A stretch of 64,000 nt of DNA from Nageia nagi. Taxonomy: Eukaryota > Pinophyta. The position numbers and the translations under genes were made by a program. The notes under the pieces were generated by a model that had not been told where the DNA came from, did no database searches, and worked only from the letters and a program-made list of their open reading frames with translations. Location of the stretch: positions 10,788,001 through 10,852,000 of the forward strand of contig JBITNC010000001.1 of assembly GCA_050084985.1 (NCBI GenBank), in the 5' to 3' direction. This document shows positions 43,860 through 54,969 of this stretch, piece after piece (the first letter of the stretch is position 1; the number at the start of each line of letters is the position of its first letter).

Positions 43860-46800
43860 ATGGGTAAGTCTTTGACACCTTAGAGCATTGTAAGTGCTAG
43901 AAATGAGAATTTATTTGATACAAATTTGCTCAAAAATCATGTAGACTTGAAAGTAAAACCCTATGAGGCTGAAAATGTTGAGGATAGTTCCTTGTGGGAT
44001 TTGTTGTATAAAGTAGACTTTATTGCACCCTTTTTGTTGGAAAGATGTCACCCATGCCCTAAATTAGTCCAATCCCTAGCTCCCCTAACCAAAGTCAAGG
44101 AAAATAATATCCATAATAGTGAGGGGACTATAATTTTGATTTAAGTTATTTCATGATGTACAAAGCCCTTTTTCAACTAGATTCATAAAATCCCTAGGAT
44201 AGTGTGAAGGTGGTTGTAAAAGATAGAGAAAAATATCCCTTAGATTGGTTAAACCCTTTTTTGTTGAGTCCCACTACAGGGAAGAAGAATTTTTATAGGA
44301 TATCAGGGTTTAAACATGACTTGTCTTACTTTGTTATCATGATCATGGTGTTGTGCAGTGGGAAAGATATACAAATTATGTAGCTAAAGCATATCACCAT
44401 AGTGTTCTAGGTAATTAAAAATCACACTTAGTACCATCAAGATTGGAACAAGATGGTCGATGATAAATTAGTTGAGACTTTCAAACACAGATAAGCTAAA
44501 TGAGTATCATTATTCCTCCTTTCCATGCTAGTTACTTCTCGACCAACATCTGAAGGCCTTCCTAGATCTACAATTATCTTAGACATATGAAGATGGAAAT
44601 ATTCAAAGGGTAGATGAATGGAATTAGGTGCTGAACATGAACAGGTCCTATTATGATTTTGTGTTATGCTCTCTCTTTCTTGCTCTCAATTTCATTTCTA
44701 GTAAAACTTATCCTAGGTGTTTCAAGTTAGAAATTTCAAATTTAAAGTAAGGATAATTTCAAAAAAGGTGATTATTATTTCATAGAAAATTATACAATTA
44801 TTATGTTAAATGGATTTTGCGATAAGTTGATAAAGTTTCCCATTTTTTATTTCAAACTGGGTTTTTTCCATGGAGGTCACAAGATAGGAGGATCATGTTG
44901 AAACATCATGGAGAGTATCTAAGGGAAAAAAGAGTTTATGTATATATTAACTAGGATTCAACTCAATTCAAGCCAACGATAAATTTTATTGGGAATATCT
45001 AACAATAAAAATGTAAAAGTTGAAGCTAGAGAAGATACCAATTTCTTGGCCATATGATCCTTTAGGAGTGTTTACAACTCATTTGAAGACATTTAACTCA
45101 AAGGCTCCCAATTTTATTAGAGTTTCGATGGATAAGTTTGAAAATTTTAGAAATAAATTTGAAGATGGACCATTTTTTTTAGATTCCTTGCTGGAGACTC
45201 ATGCATTCCTCTTTAGAGAAGAAACTAACTATCAGAGTTGAGTATTCTTCTTCCTTTGAAAAAGAAGTTAGTTTTCCCAAGGCTATTCATAAAAGCCTTG
45301 ATAAATTTGAATGGCCAAAATATAAAAAGAAGTGTTTTATAAAGTAACATGTTGAGAGCAAATAGAAATCATTAGCATGGATGTACGAACAAGATAAGGC
45401 ATTCTCATACACCTATGATAAGATGTACATTGTAGCTAAGAACATAGACCCTAAGAAGAAGAAACCTAAAACTATTGATAAAATTTTGAATGCCATGAAA
45501 GGTAAAGGCCAAATGACTATTGAAGAAGAGGCTTTGTTGAAAAAGCAATAAAAATATGGGGAACAACTTAAGTTGATGGGAGATGCTTTTAAGTCCCGAG
45601 TAGATGAAAGAATAGTGTCAGATAAAGATATTATTTATAATAAAGAACTGGAGAGGAAACTTGTTGAAGAGGATGAACAAAAAAAAAAGAGCAAGAAAAG
45701 AAAATCATTCGAAAAAGAAAAGAAAAAGATCATTCGGAAAAGAAAAACTCAATATCTAGAGAAAACCTATAAGAGAACCAAGAAGGGGAAAGAGCCTCCA
45801 AAAAAGCCTCAACCTCAAAAGATGATCCTACAATGATCAACAATAAAGAGTGATGAACTAAGAGAAGATGTAACTGTTGTTGCAATTGCCAAAATATCTG
45901 ATGACTTAAAGAGTGAGGAGTCTGATCAACTATTTAGGGTTGTAAAAATCCAAAGAAACCATAAAAACATGCCTTCTCCCAAGGAAACACCTTATAAAGG
46001 TGAGATCCCTACTCAAAAAAGAAGAAAATTATTTCAAGGGTACAAGAAGATAAAGAACAAACCCTATAACAAGTTCATACTATTTCATCTGCACAACATA
46101 TAACTTTAGGAAGCCCATAATATGCAAGTCCACCAAGTGATGAATTTGATGAGGAAGAAGATGTTGTAGTTCTTGTGATACCTCCCATATCAATTCAAAA
46201 GATAGAATCTTCTTATTGACCTACATTTTACAATAGTATTGATAAATCAATATAAAGAATGGTTTGAGAAGCACCATAGAGACCATAAGATTCAAGGGCA
46301 TATATAGTTAGATACTATAGTAGACAACTGGAAGTAGGTGTTAGATATATCTACCACTCAATTTGATGCATCATCTAGACAACCTTCAGATCATAAAGGC
46401 ATATATTTGCTATTGAGATCTGATAAAATCAACCAGATGGGTAGGAGAAAGATAATGAGAACCAACATGACCTTGATAAATGCTAATGTGATAATGTTAG
46501 AAAGGAAAGTTGACAAGTTAGAGAAGTAGTAAGCTACAACTACTAAAAATGGAGAAATTTCATATTACTTTGATTAATTTATTGAATAGAAAAATTCAAC
46601 AATTAAAAGAAGCAATAAAGTCTTCTAAATTGGCCTAATCTATAAAAGAGAGAGAAGAGGAGCTAAAAGCCAAAGGCATAGAGCTCACAATGAAAAATAG
46701 TTGGATTAAGGCCTTGGAGTTAGAGATTGATTCTTTGAAGGCTTTGCTCAAGAGTAAGGGAAAAAAATATAAATTCTTAGAAGAAAAGAAGAAAAAACTT

Positions 46801-47660
46801 TGAGAGAATATGAAAGTTTTGCATGATGTAGATACAAACAAGGATGCTTACTTGAAGGCAACAACATAAAATTTTGTGAAGGTAAATTCGGAGTTAGAAA
46901 GAAATTTGAAGATTAAAGAATAAACTCCTACCCAAGATACATAGGCATAAATGAAGATAAGCTTTCCCATTAACACATTGAAGAATATTAAAGCCAGATA
47001 TTGGGGAAAGGTTATTCCATTTTTAGGTTTATTAAATTTTATTTGGGAGTATGTGTTTTACTGTGAGAAGAAAATAAAGGAATATAAAGCTATTTTTTAT
47101 TTGAAGAGTAAAATTGGAAATATGTCTATGAAGACTGTAGAGGTTATCAAGGTCATGAACCAAAAAGATATTTCAGATTTAGGTATTGATAAAATCCATA
47201 ACAAGATTTTGGCAATAACCTAGAAAGTGACCCATTTAGATGAGTTGATACTATGTATGGATAAATGTATGAAATCACTCATGCTGAAGATTACCAAGTT
47301 GAATGGTTCCTTACAAGTTTTTGATAGAAACATGATGCCTCCCCTATACAATGGTGATAAAACTATATATGCACTAGATGAGATGAAGACATTTTGTGAT
47401 GCAACATAAAAATCATAGGATAGTTTTGTAGATTAGGAAAAGGATAATTTTGAAGATAAGTTCTCAAAGTTTGTCCAAGAGATGATCAAGGTAGAGAAAT
47501 GGGCTATAAAATTCATAAGTATTAAATCAAATATCAATTTTAAGCTTATAAACTAGTTTGTTTCCTTAGCAATGCTTATTCAAGAGACATGTATCCCATC
47601 TGATGAGGAATTATTCAAAGTGTTAGCAATTTTGCTAAAAGATACACCTAAGGATGGAGC
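43860..47660 (+). pseudogene. Long extra ORF relic between integrase and 3' LTR, function unknown
   Basis: Starts MGKSLTP at 43860 and can be followed in pieces: LKVKPYEAENVEDSSLWDLL, VKDREKYPLDWLNPFLLSPT, FYRISGFKHDLSYFVIMIMV, KLEKIPISWPYDPLGVFTTH, RVSMDKFENFRNKFEDGPFF, a very Lys-rich stretch at 45660-45830, a coiled-coil-like stretch at 46560-46900 (SIKEREEELKAKGIELTMKN, EIDSLKALLKSKGKKYKFLE) and a final segment to about 47660. The length and ordered composition suggest a single former protein of over 1000 residues. No known domain is recognised. Confidence 0.5.
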
Positions 47661-47777
47661 ATCCTAAGGTATTTTTATTTAGTTTGGTAGCAGTTTCTTT
47701 TGTACAAATTTTGTAGTTTTATTTTTAATCCTCAAATAGAGATTTGATAGCAAAAATCTACCAGTAAGTCGTTAGAA

Positions 47778-49131
47778 TGTATATCCATACATATTTTGGA
47801 GTTATAAGAAGAGTTTTGTATGGGTATGCTCTTTTTTCACCCTTTATTGTTGTAGGAATAATTTATACTTAATAAATTTTAGATATTGTTATGATGTTTG
47901 ATTTTAACAGAGCTCTAATAGTATTGGTATGTACATATTTCATTGAAATAGAGATAGAATCAATTAGTGTATGGACTTAGCCAATTTTGAGTATTTCTAG
48001 TAGTATTCAATTTTGGTAGTGTTATACTTAACCATTTTCTAATGTTTTATAGAACATTTGATTTTGGTGAAGATTCAATAGAGTGGAGAGGATCAGTTTC
48101 TATTGGAATAATGGGAAAATCATACAAGGTATTTTCTACATTTCCAACCCTTCCAAAGGTAATTCAATCATGTATCAAGAAAGAATCCAATCACAATAAT
48201 CATCTCAAATATTCCATTTTGAAGATCTAAGTTCTAACCATCTTGATCTAAGCATGGTGAAGAGGTCTGCATAATAGTCCATTTTGTTCCATATTTGATT
48301 ATGATAGGTTTTTTAGAATGCAAGTACCTATAAATAGTGCCAAAACCTTGACAAAATGTATTTTCATTTCAAGAAGGTGATTTTGACTTCTAGATTCAAA
48401 GTTTCAAGTCCCACATGAGTGGAAGAGTGCTGGTGTACCTAGAATATTATTTTAGATACTTGTAAATTAGAATTTGATGTGAAAATTTGATCAGATATCA
48501 AATTTGATATGTAGTTAATTACAAATATTTTATATGTTAGAGTTTGTTAGGAGTTAGTTAGAAGATATTTTGTGGAGGAAAATATATAAGTATCTCCTTT
48601 GTTGTAATAGAAGAGGTCATATATAGTAGATATTGCTCCTATTTTGTGCTTGCATAAATGATAATACAATATAATTTACTTCTTAATCTCTTAACTATGA
48701 TTTTCTTATCACTAGTCTTAAATCATTGTGTTATATGTTTGTTTGTACTTCATGGATTGTGAAAAGTTATCAGTAGTTAATTCATATCTACAAAGTGCTT
48801 GTAGGATTATTGTTATTTGAAGTGTCATGCATTATTTGGTGGCTGCAAAATCAAACCATTCGACCAACTCATGTTTTGGTTTAATGGATGCCTATGCTAG
48901 TCTAAATTTTTTCTTTTACTAATTTGCATTCACTAACTTAGAATGTTAGGTTTGCTTTAGTTTTGCATGTTTTCTTTCTACAGTATTTGTCTTTACATTT
49001 CCCATTCTAATCCTGATAGGAACCAACCTGCTCTGGAGATAGATTTCTAGAAATAGAAATTATATAATTAGAATTATAGCTATGACTTTGATACACAAGC
49101 ATGTGTACAAATTACCATATATTATTCAACA
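47778..49131 (+). repeat. 3' LTR of the Tat element
   Basis: Starts TGTATATCCATACAT and ends TTCAACA, giving TG..CA ends. It is homologous to 36061-37466. No convincing polypurine tract precedes it; the upstream sequence is CCAGTAAGTCGTTAGAA. Confidence 0.9.
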
Positions 49132-50004
49132 AGACTTACTTCTCTCTTCATAGAGTCTCACACTTAAGATATTGTTGACCTTCATGTGAAGATCACACCT
49201 TTATTTTATGTTCCTCCATCTCTTGCTCACATCAAGCATTTTAGGGACTCTCTTATGGTGAGCCTTCCTTATTTTGATGAGCCACCATTTCCTCCTACTC
49301 TTATTACCTTGGAGAATTCTTTTCCTTTTCTTATCTTGCATCATGAGTTTTGTGATATTTTGTCACCTTTATCTTTGGTTGGAATCTCTTCTAGAGATCC
49401 TAGAGACCATTATGATGTTTCTTTACCTCCCTTGCTTGTTGATTCCATTATTACTTTTCCTATGCAACAAGATATTGGGCCTTCTACACTTGCTAGTTTG
49501 TTGGTGATATCTTTACTTTGATATGGTTCATAGTTTCATTCATCATCATAAGTACTAGACTTCATGTTGTTTCCTCATACTTTTTTGGAGTGGGAATATT
49601 TTTGATGTATGAATTTTAAATTATTTCTTCCTCATGGGAGATATTCAATTAGGTGATGAGGCATCTTCATTTTTTGGGAACATCACATGGATCCTTTGTA
49701 GTTCTCCCTCTATGGTAGTTATCCTAAGGGAGGAATTGCTAAAAACATCTTTACATCACCTTGCTTGCATGGGATGATAAAATTTATCCTTGGGGTGTGT
49801 TTATGAGGACACCTTCCTCTTTGGTCTCCTTCTACTTCTTCCTTCTCTATTGGTAGATGTTTATTTCCCCATGTGATTTTTCATTATCTTTTAGCCAAGA
49901 TTTATGGACATATTATACATGAGTACTTGATCAAACCTTGTTTCCAGGACTCATATCTATGGATGTGACACTTATTTTACATCATAGCATTACTTAAGGG
50001 AGGT
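49132..50004 (+). pseudogene. Older coding-like element, right part, ending in a polypurine-like tract
   Basis: Continues in frame the reading that stopped at 36060: VDLHVKITPLFYVPPSLAHI, KHFRDSLMVSLPYFDEPPFP, DPRDHYDVSLPPLLVDSIIT. It ends TTAAGGGAGGT at 49994-50004, immediately before an LTR start at 50005, as the 3' end of a retrotransposon interior would. No pol domain is visible, so this could be the interior of a non-autonomous element sharing the copia LTR. Confidence 0.45.
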
Positions 50005-50480
50005 TGTTAGTATCATATTAATTGTACTTAAAATTCTAAATTACATGCTTACTATTTTGAGTTTCATGTATAGATTGCAAATTGGTATCTTGTAGATTGG
50101 ATGTATAATTGGCCCACTTGTGAGACCAATAAAATCAAACTACTAACTAATTAACCAGCCTACCAACTAGTACTATGTAGTTCATTTTTTAAAAGTTGTT
50201 CTATCTTCATTTTTTTACCTCACTTTTTGCATATAGTGCAATATGAAATGAACAACCAAGGTCATCCACAACCTATAGAATGTATTTAGAGTTTTTTTCA
50301 AGATGTAATTATAGTTAGAGTGTGTTCTCAAGTTCAATACAATATTCATTGGTGTTGTGTAAAATTCTAAATTGATTTGTGTCCATTGTTGAATGCATTC
50401 TTGCCCATTTTAATTGCATAATAGTTTTTCCATTTACTTGCTTGAGCAATTCAATTATTTATTTATTATAATTAATTTCA
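50005..50480 (+). repeat. Copia 5' LTR
   Basis: TGTTAGTATC...TTAATTTCA, homologous to 54479-54969 from about 50022 on (ATTGTACTTAAAA). It is followed by the primer site. Confidence 0.85.
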
Positions 50481-50482
50481 TT

Positions 50483-50494
50483 TGGTATCAAAGC
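50483..50494 (+). promoter_or_regulatory. Primer-binding site, initiator tRNA-Met type
   Basis: TGGTATCAAAGC differs in one base from TGGTATCAGAGC, the usual plant copia primer site, and lies 2 bp after the LTR. Confidence 0.85.
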
Positions 50495-50562
50495 TTCATT
50501 GGATAAGATTGAATCCAAGGAGTTTTTTAGGAAGAGAAGAGAAGATATGTAAGCAATTCAAA

Positions 50563-51230
50563 TGAAATTCTCATTCTAGAGTTTGATGGAAGTGATTATG
50601 AGTACTGGAGTGTCCAGATGAAAACTCTCTTGAAGGGAAGAGGCTATTGGGATATTGTAGAGGATGGCTACAATGATCTGAATAATTAGGTTGCCTTGAT
50701 TGCAAATGCAAAGAAGAATGTAAAGGAGAAAGAGAAGTAGAATTCCATGGCTCTCTCCTTCATTCAAGCAGCTATGGACAAGAGCATCTTTCCTAGAATC
50801 TTAGCTTGTGTGTTAGCCAAAGAAGCATACCAAGGGAGATTTGAGGTGAAAGAGGTGAAATTCCAAACATTGAGAAGAAAGCTCTAAAATTTGAAACAAG
50901 AAGAGAAGGAGACTACTAGAGATTACTGTGTAAGAGTGAAAGCCATTGTAAATAAAATGGTCACTCTTTGAGAGAAGATAAAGAAGGAGGTTGTCATGGA
51001 GAAGGTTTTGAGAACCTTAACTAATAAGTATGATATTGTTGCACTCATTATTGAAGAAATAAAGGACATATTCTTCCAAAATAGGAGGAAGAAATAAAGA
51101 TAAGAGTAATGTGCAATATTTTTATTGCAATACATTTGGCCATTTTGAGCATGAATGTAGATTGAAACAAGAAAATAAACGTAAATCAGCCCACTATGGA
51201 GAAGAAGAGCATGGATATGATGAAGAATAG
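50563..51230 (+). pseudogene. Copia gag
   Basis: Shows FDGSDYEYWSVQMKTLLKGR, ETTRDYCVRVKAIVNKMVTL and VVMEKVLRTLTNKYDIVALI, typical copia gag segments. A zinc knuckle at about 51124-51162 (YCNTFGHFEHEC) has lost its second Cys. Several TAG/TGA stops are present. Confidence 0.85.
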
Positions 51231-51269
51231 TTATTTATTTCAATTGCAAGCCACCAAAAGCTTAAGGAT

Positions 51270-52610
51270 GAGACTTGATTGTTCGATGGTGGCTGCATAA
51301 ACTACATGATTAGTAACAATCTGTACTCTCTTCAATTGATTACTCCTGCAGGTCAAGTGTGAGATTGGGAGATAAGAAGAGCTTGGAAATCATTGGGAAA
51401 GGAGATATGCAAGTTCCAACCAAGAAGAAAATTATTAAGGTTAAATACATCTATTATGCTCTAGATTTAAAACAAAGTCTATTGAGCATTGGTCAAATGC
51501 TAGAAAAGAACTAGAAATTGGTGTTTGAGGATAAGATGTATAAAATTTATGATAAAAAATCATGATGGGAGGCTTGTTATTACTATTCACATGACTACAA
51601 ATAAACTCTTTTTGGTAAAGTTTCTTTACAAGGATGAAGGCTTTGTATTTGTGGGAATTGAAGATAAAAATGTACTTTGGCATATGAGGCTTGGGAACTT
51701 GAATTTTCAAAGTTTGAAAACTCTCCCATCAATAGTGAGAGGGCTACTACAAGTAGAAGATTGTAAATATGTGTACAAGGTATGTGCACTTGGAAAGTAG
51801 GCAAGGAGCAAGTTTCCAAAGGAAGAAGCATGGAGAGCTAAACACCCCCTACAATTGGTCCATATCAATATTTGTAGGCCTATGCAAACTCAAAGCTTTA
51901 GTAAATCCTCTTACTTCATCACTTGCATTAATGATTTCAATAGAATGTGTTGGGATTAATTCATTAAGAGCAAGGATGAAGTATTTGATTATTTTAAGGA
52001 GTTTGAAACTTTTATTAAGAAGAAAAGTGGGTATAATATGAAGTGTTTGATAAGTGATAGAGGAGGAGAATACTGTAGTAATGAATTTTTTAGTATTGCA
52101 AAGAGAATGGAATTAGGAGACACCTTAGCTCTCCCTAGACACCACAACAAAATGGTGTAGCTGAAAGAAAAATAGGACATTAGTTGATATGGATAGAAGC
52201 ATGATGCAAAGCAAGAAATTGTCCAATATTTATTGGGATTAAGTAGTAAGAACAATTGTGTACATTTTGAATCGATCTCCTATAATAAGCTTGGATAAAA
52301 TTATCCCCTAGGAAGCTTGGTTTCAAAGAAAACCAAATTTGCAACACTTGAGAGTGTTTGGTTATCATGTATATGTGCATGTAAATGATAAAAAGAGGAG
52401 GAAATTTGATGCCAAATCTGAAGCTTGTGTATTTATAGGATATTGTAAGTATTCAAAGGTTTATAAATTTTATAATCCCAAGACTCATAAGATAATTGTG
52501 TATAGAGATTCCATTTTTGATGAAGGGGGAGAGTATAGTAATCAAAAATTACAACAAAAAGTGATTGTAGATGAGAGTTTGGAGGAGAGAACACCATAAA
52601 AAGTGCAATC
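51270..52610 (+). pseudogene. Copia protease, GAG-pre-integrase and integrase, decayed
   Basis: A protease-like segment (RLGDKKSLEIIGKGDMQV, KYIYYALDLKQSLLSIGQ) leads into GAG-pre-integrase (LWHMRLGNLNFQSLKTLPSI) and integrase (TPQQNGVAERK, then LRVFGYHVYVHV, CVFIGYCKYSKVYKFYNPKT, YRDSIFDE). The catalytic core is badly frameshifted between 51850 and 52140. Confidence 0.8.
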
Positions 52611-52999
52611 CAACCATGTTGTGACTTAGAAAAATAAAGGATAACCATCAAGCATGAGTGTTCCAAACTCACTAAGAACCTCTAGGTCCACCATAATACC
52701 AACAAGTGTGAGTGCACCAGGTTCACCTAATGCAAGGATGATGAATCAAGGTAACAAAGGAACGATATGGTTGAAGGATCACCCATAAAGTCAAATCATA
52801 TATGGCAACACCATGAGGAGGATTACAAGGAGCCAAACCCAAGAAATGCAAAATCTAGTCATAATGTTACAAAACATTTAGTTTTATGGAGATGAAAATT
52901 TTGGAGAGACAAAAGGAGAAATGGTAAATTATACACTTTATTCCTCTATTTCCAATTATATTTCAAATGCAACTATTGTTGAGCTATCTTGTTATGAAG

Positions 53000-53710
53000 A
53001 AGCTTGTTATAATATTGTTTGGATGCAAGCTATGAAAGAGGAGATTGATGCTATTGAGAGGAATGATACTCAAGAACTTTGTGAGTTTCCCAAAGGTAAA
53101 AAGGTTATTATTTCCAAGTTGGTGTATTAAAAAAAATGCAAGAGTGATGGAAGCATTGAAAGGTACAAAGCAAAAATAGTGGTAAAAGGATTCACATAAC
53201 AATATGGTGTGGATCTTGAGAAGACATTTACAATTATTACAAGATAAGAAATAATAAGAGTTCAACACATGGATGTAAAGAGTGCCTTTCTCAATGGGTA
53301 CATCTATGAAGGGTGTATGTAGCACAACCTCAAGGATTTGAGGTTCAAGGAAGAAAATAGCAAGTATCCAAACTCAAGAAGGAACTATATGGACTAAAGC
53401 AAACTCCATGAGCTTGGTACATAAGAATTGATGGATACTTCAAAAGTGTGGGATTTAAAAGAAATGTAAGTGAGCCTACTTTATATTTCAAGAAATATGT
53501 ATCTAATATTTTGATTTTTTGTTTGTATGTAGATGATTTGATCTTCATGGGAAACAATAACAATATGAATGAAGATTTCAAAACTCAAATGATGTTTGAG
53601 TTTGAAATGAAAGATCTTAGTTTGATGAGGTACTTCCTCAGCTTGGAGCTGCATAAAAAAAAAAGAAGATATATTTGTGTCGCAATCCAAGTATGCATAT
53701 GATATGTTGA
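53000..53710 (+). pseudogene. Copia reverse transcriptase
   Basis: Contains WMQAMKEEIDAIERNDTQEL, YKAKIVVKGF-like sequence, [20 protein letters not shown]-like sequence near 53380 and the catalytic YVDD (53526-53537) in LYVDDLIFMGNN. Stops interrupt each part. Confidence 0.85.
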
Positions 53711-53859
53711 AAAATTTAATAATGAATAATTGCAAACCTTTTGCAACATCTACAACCCATGGAGAACATATTTTCAAAGAAGATGGAGCACCAAAAGTTA
53801 ACAAGAAAGAGTATATGAGAATTTTTGGAAGCCTCATATTTTTAACAAATACAAGTCAA

Positions 53860-54465
53860 ATTTGCAATTTTATGTTTTATTAGTTGCAAGATACATGAGT
53901 GATCCATCAATTATCCATATCAAGGAAGAAAAGAGAATCCTCAGATATGTGAAGGGGATAAAAGTTTTTGGAATACATTACTCATGCAATTCCAAGTTCA
54001 AACTCATAGGTTTTAGTGAAAATGATTGGGGAAATGATTTGGTTGATAGAAAGAGAACATGTGTAAATTGCTTCTGTTAGATTAGGTATGATATCTTGGA
54101 TCTCAAGAAAATAATACATTGTAGTTCTTTCAAGTACTGAGGATGAGTATGTAGCTGTAACAAGTGCTTCAACACAAGCTTTTTGGTTGAGGAAGGTGTT
54201 GAAGGAGATTAGAGAGGAGAACAAAGATGCAACTACTATTTTTTTTTTACAACCAAGGTGCCACCAAGTTGGCACAAAACCCTATCCATCATTCTAGAAC
54301 AAAGCATTTCGATTTGAAGACTCATTTTATTCAAGATTTAGTGGAGAAGGGGCTAGTAAAATTGAGGTATTATCTAACAAAAGATCAAGTGGTTGATATA
54401 TTTACTAAATACATGAAAAAATATGAATTTATGATGCTAAGAGACATAATTTTTGGTCCTCTTAT
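53860..54465 (+). pseudogene. Copia RNase H
   Basis: Shows VARYMSDPSIIHIKEEKRIL, RYVKGIKVFGIHYS, then NPIHHSRTKHFDLKTHFIQD and LTKDQVVDIFTKYM. This is the end of the copia polyprotein. Confidence 0.85.
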
Positions 54466-54478
54466 CAACAAGGGGGAG

Positions 54479-54969
54479 TATGAAGAGTTTCATGAATAAA
54501 TCAGACCATAATTGTACTTAAAAATCCAAATTACATGCTCACTATTTTGAGTTTCATGTACAGACCACAAATCGATGTACTATAGATTGATTGTATAACC
54601 AGGCCATTGATCAAACTAGTAGAACTAGCCTACTAATTTGTTAACTGGACTACCATCTAGTACTATGTATTGCATTTTTTAAAAGTCAATTTGTCTTCAT
54701 TTTTGGCTTCACTTTTTGCATATAGTGGAATACGAAATGAACAACCAAGGTAGTCCATAGTTTGTAGAATGAATTTTGAGTTTTTTTCAAGATGTAATTA
54801 CAGTTAGAGTTTGTTCTCAAGTTCAATAAAATATTCATTGATGTTGTATAAAATTTTGAGTTGATTTGTTCCCATTTTTGAATGCATTCTTGCCCATTTG
54901 AATGGCAGAATAGTTTTTCCATTTACTTGCTTGAGTAATTTAGTTATTTGTTTATTATAATTAACTTCA
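54479..54969 (+). repeat. Copia 3' LTR
   Basis: Follows AGGGGGAG (54471-54478). Its first about 30 bp differ from the 5' LTR start, then both agree from ATTGTACTTAAAA to TTAATTTCA/TTAACTTCA. Confidence 0.8.

Larger units (their letters stand above)
36061..49131 (+). mobile_element. Ty3/gypsy retrotransposon of the Tat type, ~13 kb, both LTRs present
   Basis: Two long LTRs (36061-37466 and 47778-49131) enclose gag, protease, an extra RNase H, reverse transcriptase, RNase H and integrase in this order, followed by about 4 kb of further coding-like sequence before the 3' LTR. Candidate target duplication: GGGCT (36056-36060) and AGACT (49132-49136), differing by two G/A transitions. The domain order with an additional RNase H, the size and the tRNA-Arg-like primer site fit the Tat/Ogre clade. 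Stops throughout show an inactive copy. Confidence 0.85.
50005..54969 (+). mobile_element. Ty1/copia retrotransposon with both LTRs
   Basis: 5' LTR 50005-50480, primer site at 50483-50494, gag, protease, integrase, reverse transcriptase, RNase H, polypurine tract (54471-54478) and 3' LTR 54479-54969, in copia order. Sequences flanking the LTRs (GAGGT and TGGCC) do not form a target duplication. Many stops and frameshifts make it inactive. Confidence 0.88.
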
